This document shows, piece by piece, positions 62,761 to 64,000 of a stretch of 64,000 nt of DNA. Each line of letters starts with the position of its first letter. The first letter of the stretch is position 1. The stretch is from Actinokineospora enzanensis DSM 44649 (GTDB lineage: Bacteria > Actinomycetota > Actinomycetes > Mycobacteriales > Pseudonocardiaceae), in assembly GCF_000374445.1 (NCBI RefSeq), contig NZ_KB894405.1:215110-279109 (forward strand). The letters are read 5' to 3'. Below the pieces are notes generated by a model. The model did not search any database, was not told the DNA's origin, and worked only from the letters and a program-made list of their open reading frames with translations. The translations under genes and the position numbers were made by a program.

Positions 62761-63888
62761 TTACCAGCGGACGGGCAGGTCGGCGCGGATGACCGTGGGG
62801 CCGCCGATGGGGCTGACCACGGTGAGGACGCCGTCGATGGACGCGGCGCGGTCGGCCAGGCCGGACAGGCCGCTGCCGGGGCGCAGGGACGCGCCGCCCT
62901 GGCCGTTGTCGACGATCTCGACGACCACCGTGTCGTCGTCCCGGGTGACCCGGACTGCGGCACGGTCGGCGCCCTGGGCGTGTTTGACGATATTGGTCAA
63001 CGACTCGCTGACGATGAAGTACGTCGTGGTCTCGACCGGGGCCGGTGGGCGTGGTTCGACGGTCACGCTCACGTCCACCGGGAACGGCATTCGCGCGGTC
63101 AGTGACGACAGGGCCGCGTCCAGGCCGCGATCCTGTAGAACGGGGGGATAGATGCCCCGGGCCAGGTCCCGCAGTTCGGACACGGCGAGTTTCGCGTCCG
63201 CGTGGGCGGCGCCGATCAACGCGCGGGCGCCTGCCGCGTCGTCGGAGTCCAGTTTGAACTGGGCGCGGCCCAGACTCATCGCCACGGCGACCAACCGTTG
63301 TTGGGCGCCGTCGTGCAGGTCGCGTTCGATGCGTTTGCGTTCCGCCTCGACGGCGTCGATTCCCCGGGCCCGTGAGGCTTTCAGCTGCCGCGCCCGTGCC
63401 TCCAGCTGGGATGCCCGGTCCGGCCCCAGCATCGACCGCGCCAGCGCCGCGTGCATGGCGCCGATGCGCGGGGCGACGAAGATGCCGAACGGCGGAACCG
63501 CCACCGACACGATGCCCGCCACGAACTCCACGATGCCCAGCGGCAGCGCCAACAGCACGAAGTTCAGCTCCCGCCACGTGGTCGGGTCGACGAGACGGGT
63601 CTGCCAGGTGGCGAGCAGGCCGGGGCCGTGCGGCAGGCGGCGGGGCGTGGGGATCTCGACCCCGAGCAGGACCCGGCACCAGCCGCGTTCGAGGTCGGTG
63701 AAGACGCGGGTCAGCGAGGTGGCGGCGACGAGGACCGGGATGCCGATCCACAGCATGGTGGTGGTGATGCCGAGCACCAGCGCCAGCACGACGAGCACGA
63801 ACGCCGCGATGCGCAAGGGGAAGCTCGCCAACAGGAAGCCGATGACGCGGAGCGGGTGCGGCCGGACCGGCTTCTCGGTCACCGACAC
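62761..63888 (-). CDS. NarL-type sensor histidine kinase (HisKA_3)
   Basis: 375 residues. N-terminal part with about four membrane segments ('IAAFVLVVLALVLGITTTML', 'LNFVLLALPLGIVEFVAGIV') and a short loop. HisKA_3 with the H-box 'RIERDLHDGAQQRLVAVAMS' (about residue 200), then HATPase_c with FIVSESLTNIVKHAQG, DNGQGG and GSGLSGLADRA. The sensing segment is small, so it probably detects a membrane or cell-wall signal. The GTG start overlaps the end of the glycosyltransferase gene by ten bases. Confidence 0.92.
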   Translation of the reverse strand: MSVTEKPVRPHPLRVIGFLLASFPLRIAAFVLVVLALVLGITTTMLWIGIPVLVAATSLTRVFTDLERGWCRVLLGVEIPTPRRLPHGPGLLATWQTRLVDPTTWRELNFVLLALPLGIVEFVAGIVSVAVPPFGIFVAPRIGAMHAALARSMLGPDRASQLEARARQLKASRARGIDAVEAERKRIERDLHDGAQQRLVAVAMSLGRAQFKLDSDDAAGARALIGAAHADAKLAVSELRDLARGIYPPVLQDRGLDAALSSLTARMPFPVDVSVTVEPRPPAPVETTTYFIVSESLTNIVKHAQGADRAAVRVTRDDDTVVVEIVDNGQGGASLRPGSGLSGLADRAASIDGVLTVVSPIGGPTVIRADLPVRW

Positions 63889-64000
63889 CGCGCTATCCGT
63901 TCCAGCTCCGGCACCAGCTCGTCCAGCGTCGGCGTGGCCGCCATCTCGTCGCGGACCGCCAGCGCGCAGGACCGGAACGACGGCTCGGTCAGCAGCCGCT
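63879..64000 (-). CDS. Glycosyltransferase, C-terminal fragment (truncated by window end)
   Basis: The last ~40 residues on the minus strand read 'RLLTEPSFRSCALAVRDEMA', then T-L-D-E-L-V-P-E-L-E-R-I. This is the usual C-terminal helix pair of EryCIII/macrolide-type GT1 glycosyltransferases. It overlaps the kinase start. The rest lies outside the window. Confidence 0.6.
   Translation of the reverse strand, partial: RLLTEPSFRSCALAVRDEMAATPTLDELVPELERIARCR

Overview
The window is high-GC actinobacterial DNA. GTG starts with purine-rich ribosome binding sites, large STAND/SARP regulators, an IS701-like protein, bkd genes and natural-product genes at the right edge together suggest a filamentous member of the Pseudonocardiales (Saccharothrix/Actinokineospora/Lentzea-like). 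The genus is an inference. I see no rRNA, tRNA, CRISPR array or complete insertion sequence.

Layout. 1-2.7 kb: the C-terminus of a TPR protein, convergent with a GT-B-like transferase gene that carries a heptanucleotide tandem repeat inside its frame. 2.9-7.3 kb: a broken TetR gene, an OsmC-type protein, an MFS exporter with a divergent TetR regulator, and a GMC oxidoreductase. 7.9-12.1 kb: an IS701-like protein lacking its first catalytic Asp, then a flavin-dependent oxygenase, a zinc-type alcohol dehydrogenase and a flavin reductase. 12.3-20.4 kb: secreted or proteolytic enzymes (a subtilase remnant, an intact subtilase, a trypsin-like protein and two tandem S33 hydrolases). 20.6-24.1 kb: a MASE1 sensor kinase, a dienelactone-hydrolase-like protein and a ZIP transporter. 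24.5-31.3 kb: a STAND-WD40 protein convergent with a SARP-NB-ARC-TPR regulator. 31.3-32.5 kb: a nearly gene-free stretch with strong palindromes and one possible 50-residue ORF. 32.5-40.6 kb: a secreted FnIII protein, the bkd operon (branched-chain 2-oxoacid dehydrogenase E1 alpha, E1 beta, E2), a large membrane protein and a small unknown. 40.6-46.7 kb: a truncated SDR with MarR, a second NB-ARC/TPR gene convergent with a second GT-B-like gene that carries an octanucleotide repeat, a small membrane protein and a GNAT. 46.8-49.5 kb: a cobalamin riboswitch controlling metE. 49.8-56.1 kb: a STAS protein, a class A beta-lactamase lipoprotein, a GmrSD-like nuclease with an internal MGMT/ATL domain, and an MMPL transporter. 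56.6-61.3 kb: a ROK repressor coupled to a GH15 glucohydrolase, a small membrane protein, a membrane-anchored esterase and an unknown. 61.3-64 kb: a type II thioesterase, a response regulator and kinase, and the C-terminus of a glycosyltransferase, probably the edge of a polyketide or glycoside cluster.

The most unusual content is a gene pair present twice: a STAND/TPR protein convergent with a GT-B-like transferase. Both transferases have a non-triplet short tandem repeat (7 nt in one, 8 nt in the other) at the same place in the protein, just after an HGxGYxK motif. Gain or loss of one unit would frameshift either gene and end it soon after the repeat, so both look like phase-variable ON/OFF switches. 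Both are in the open (ON) frame here.
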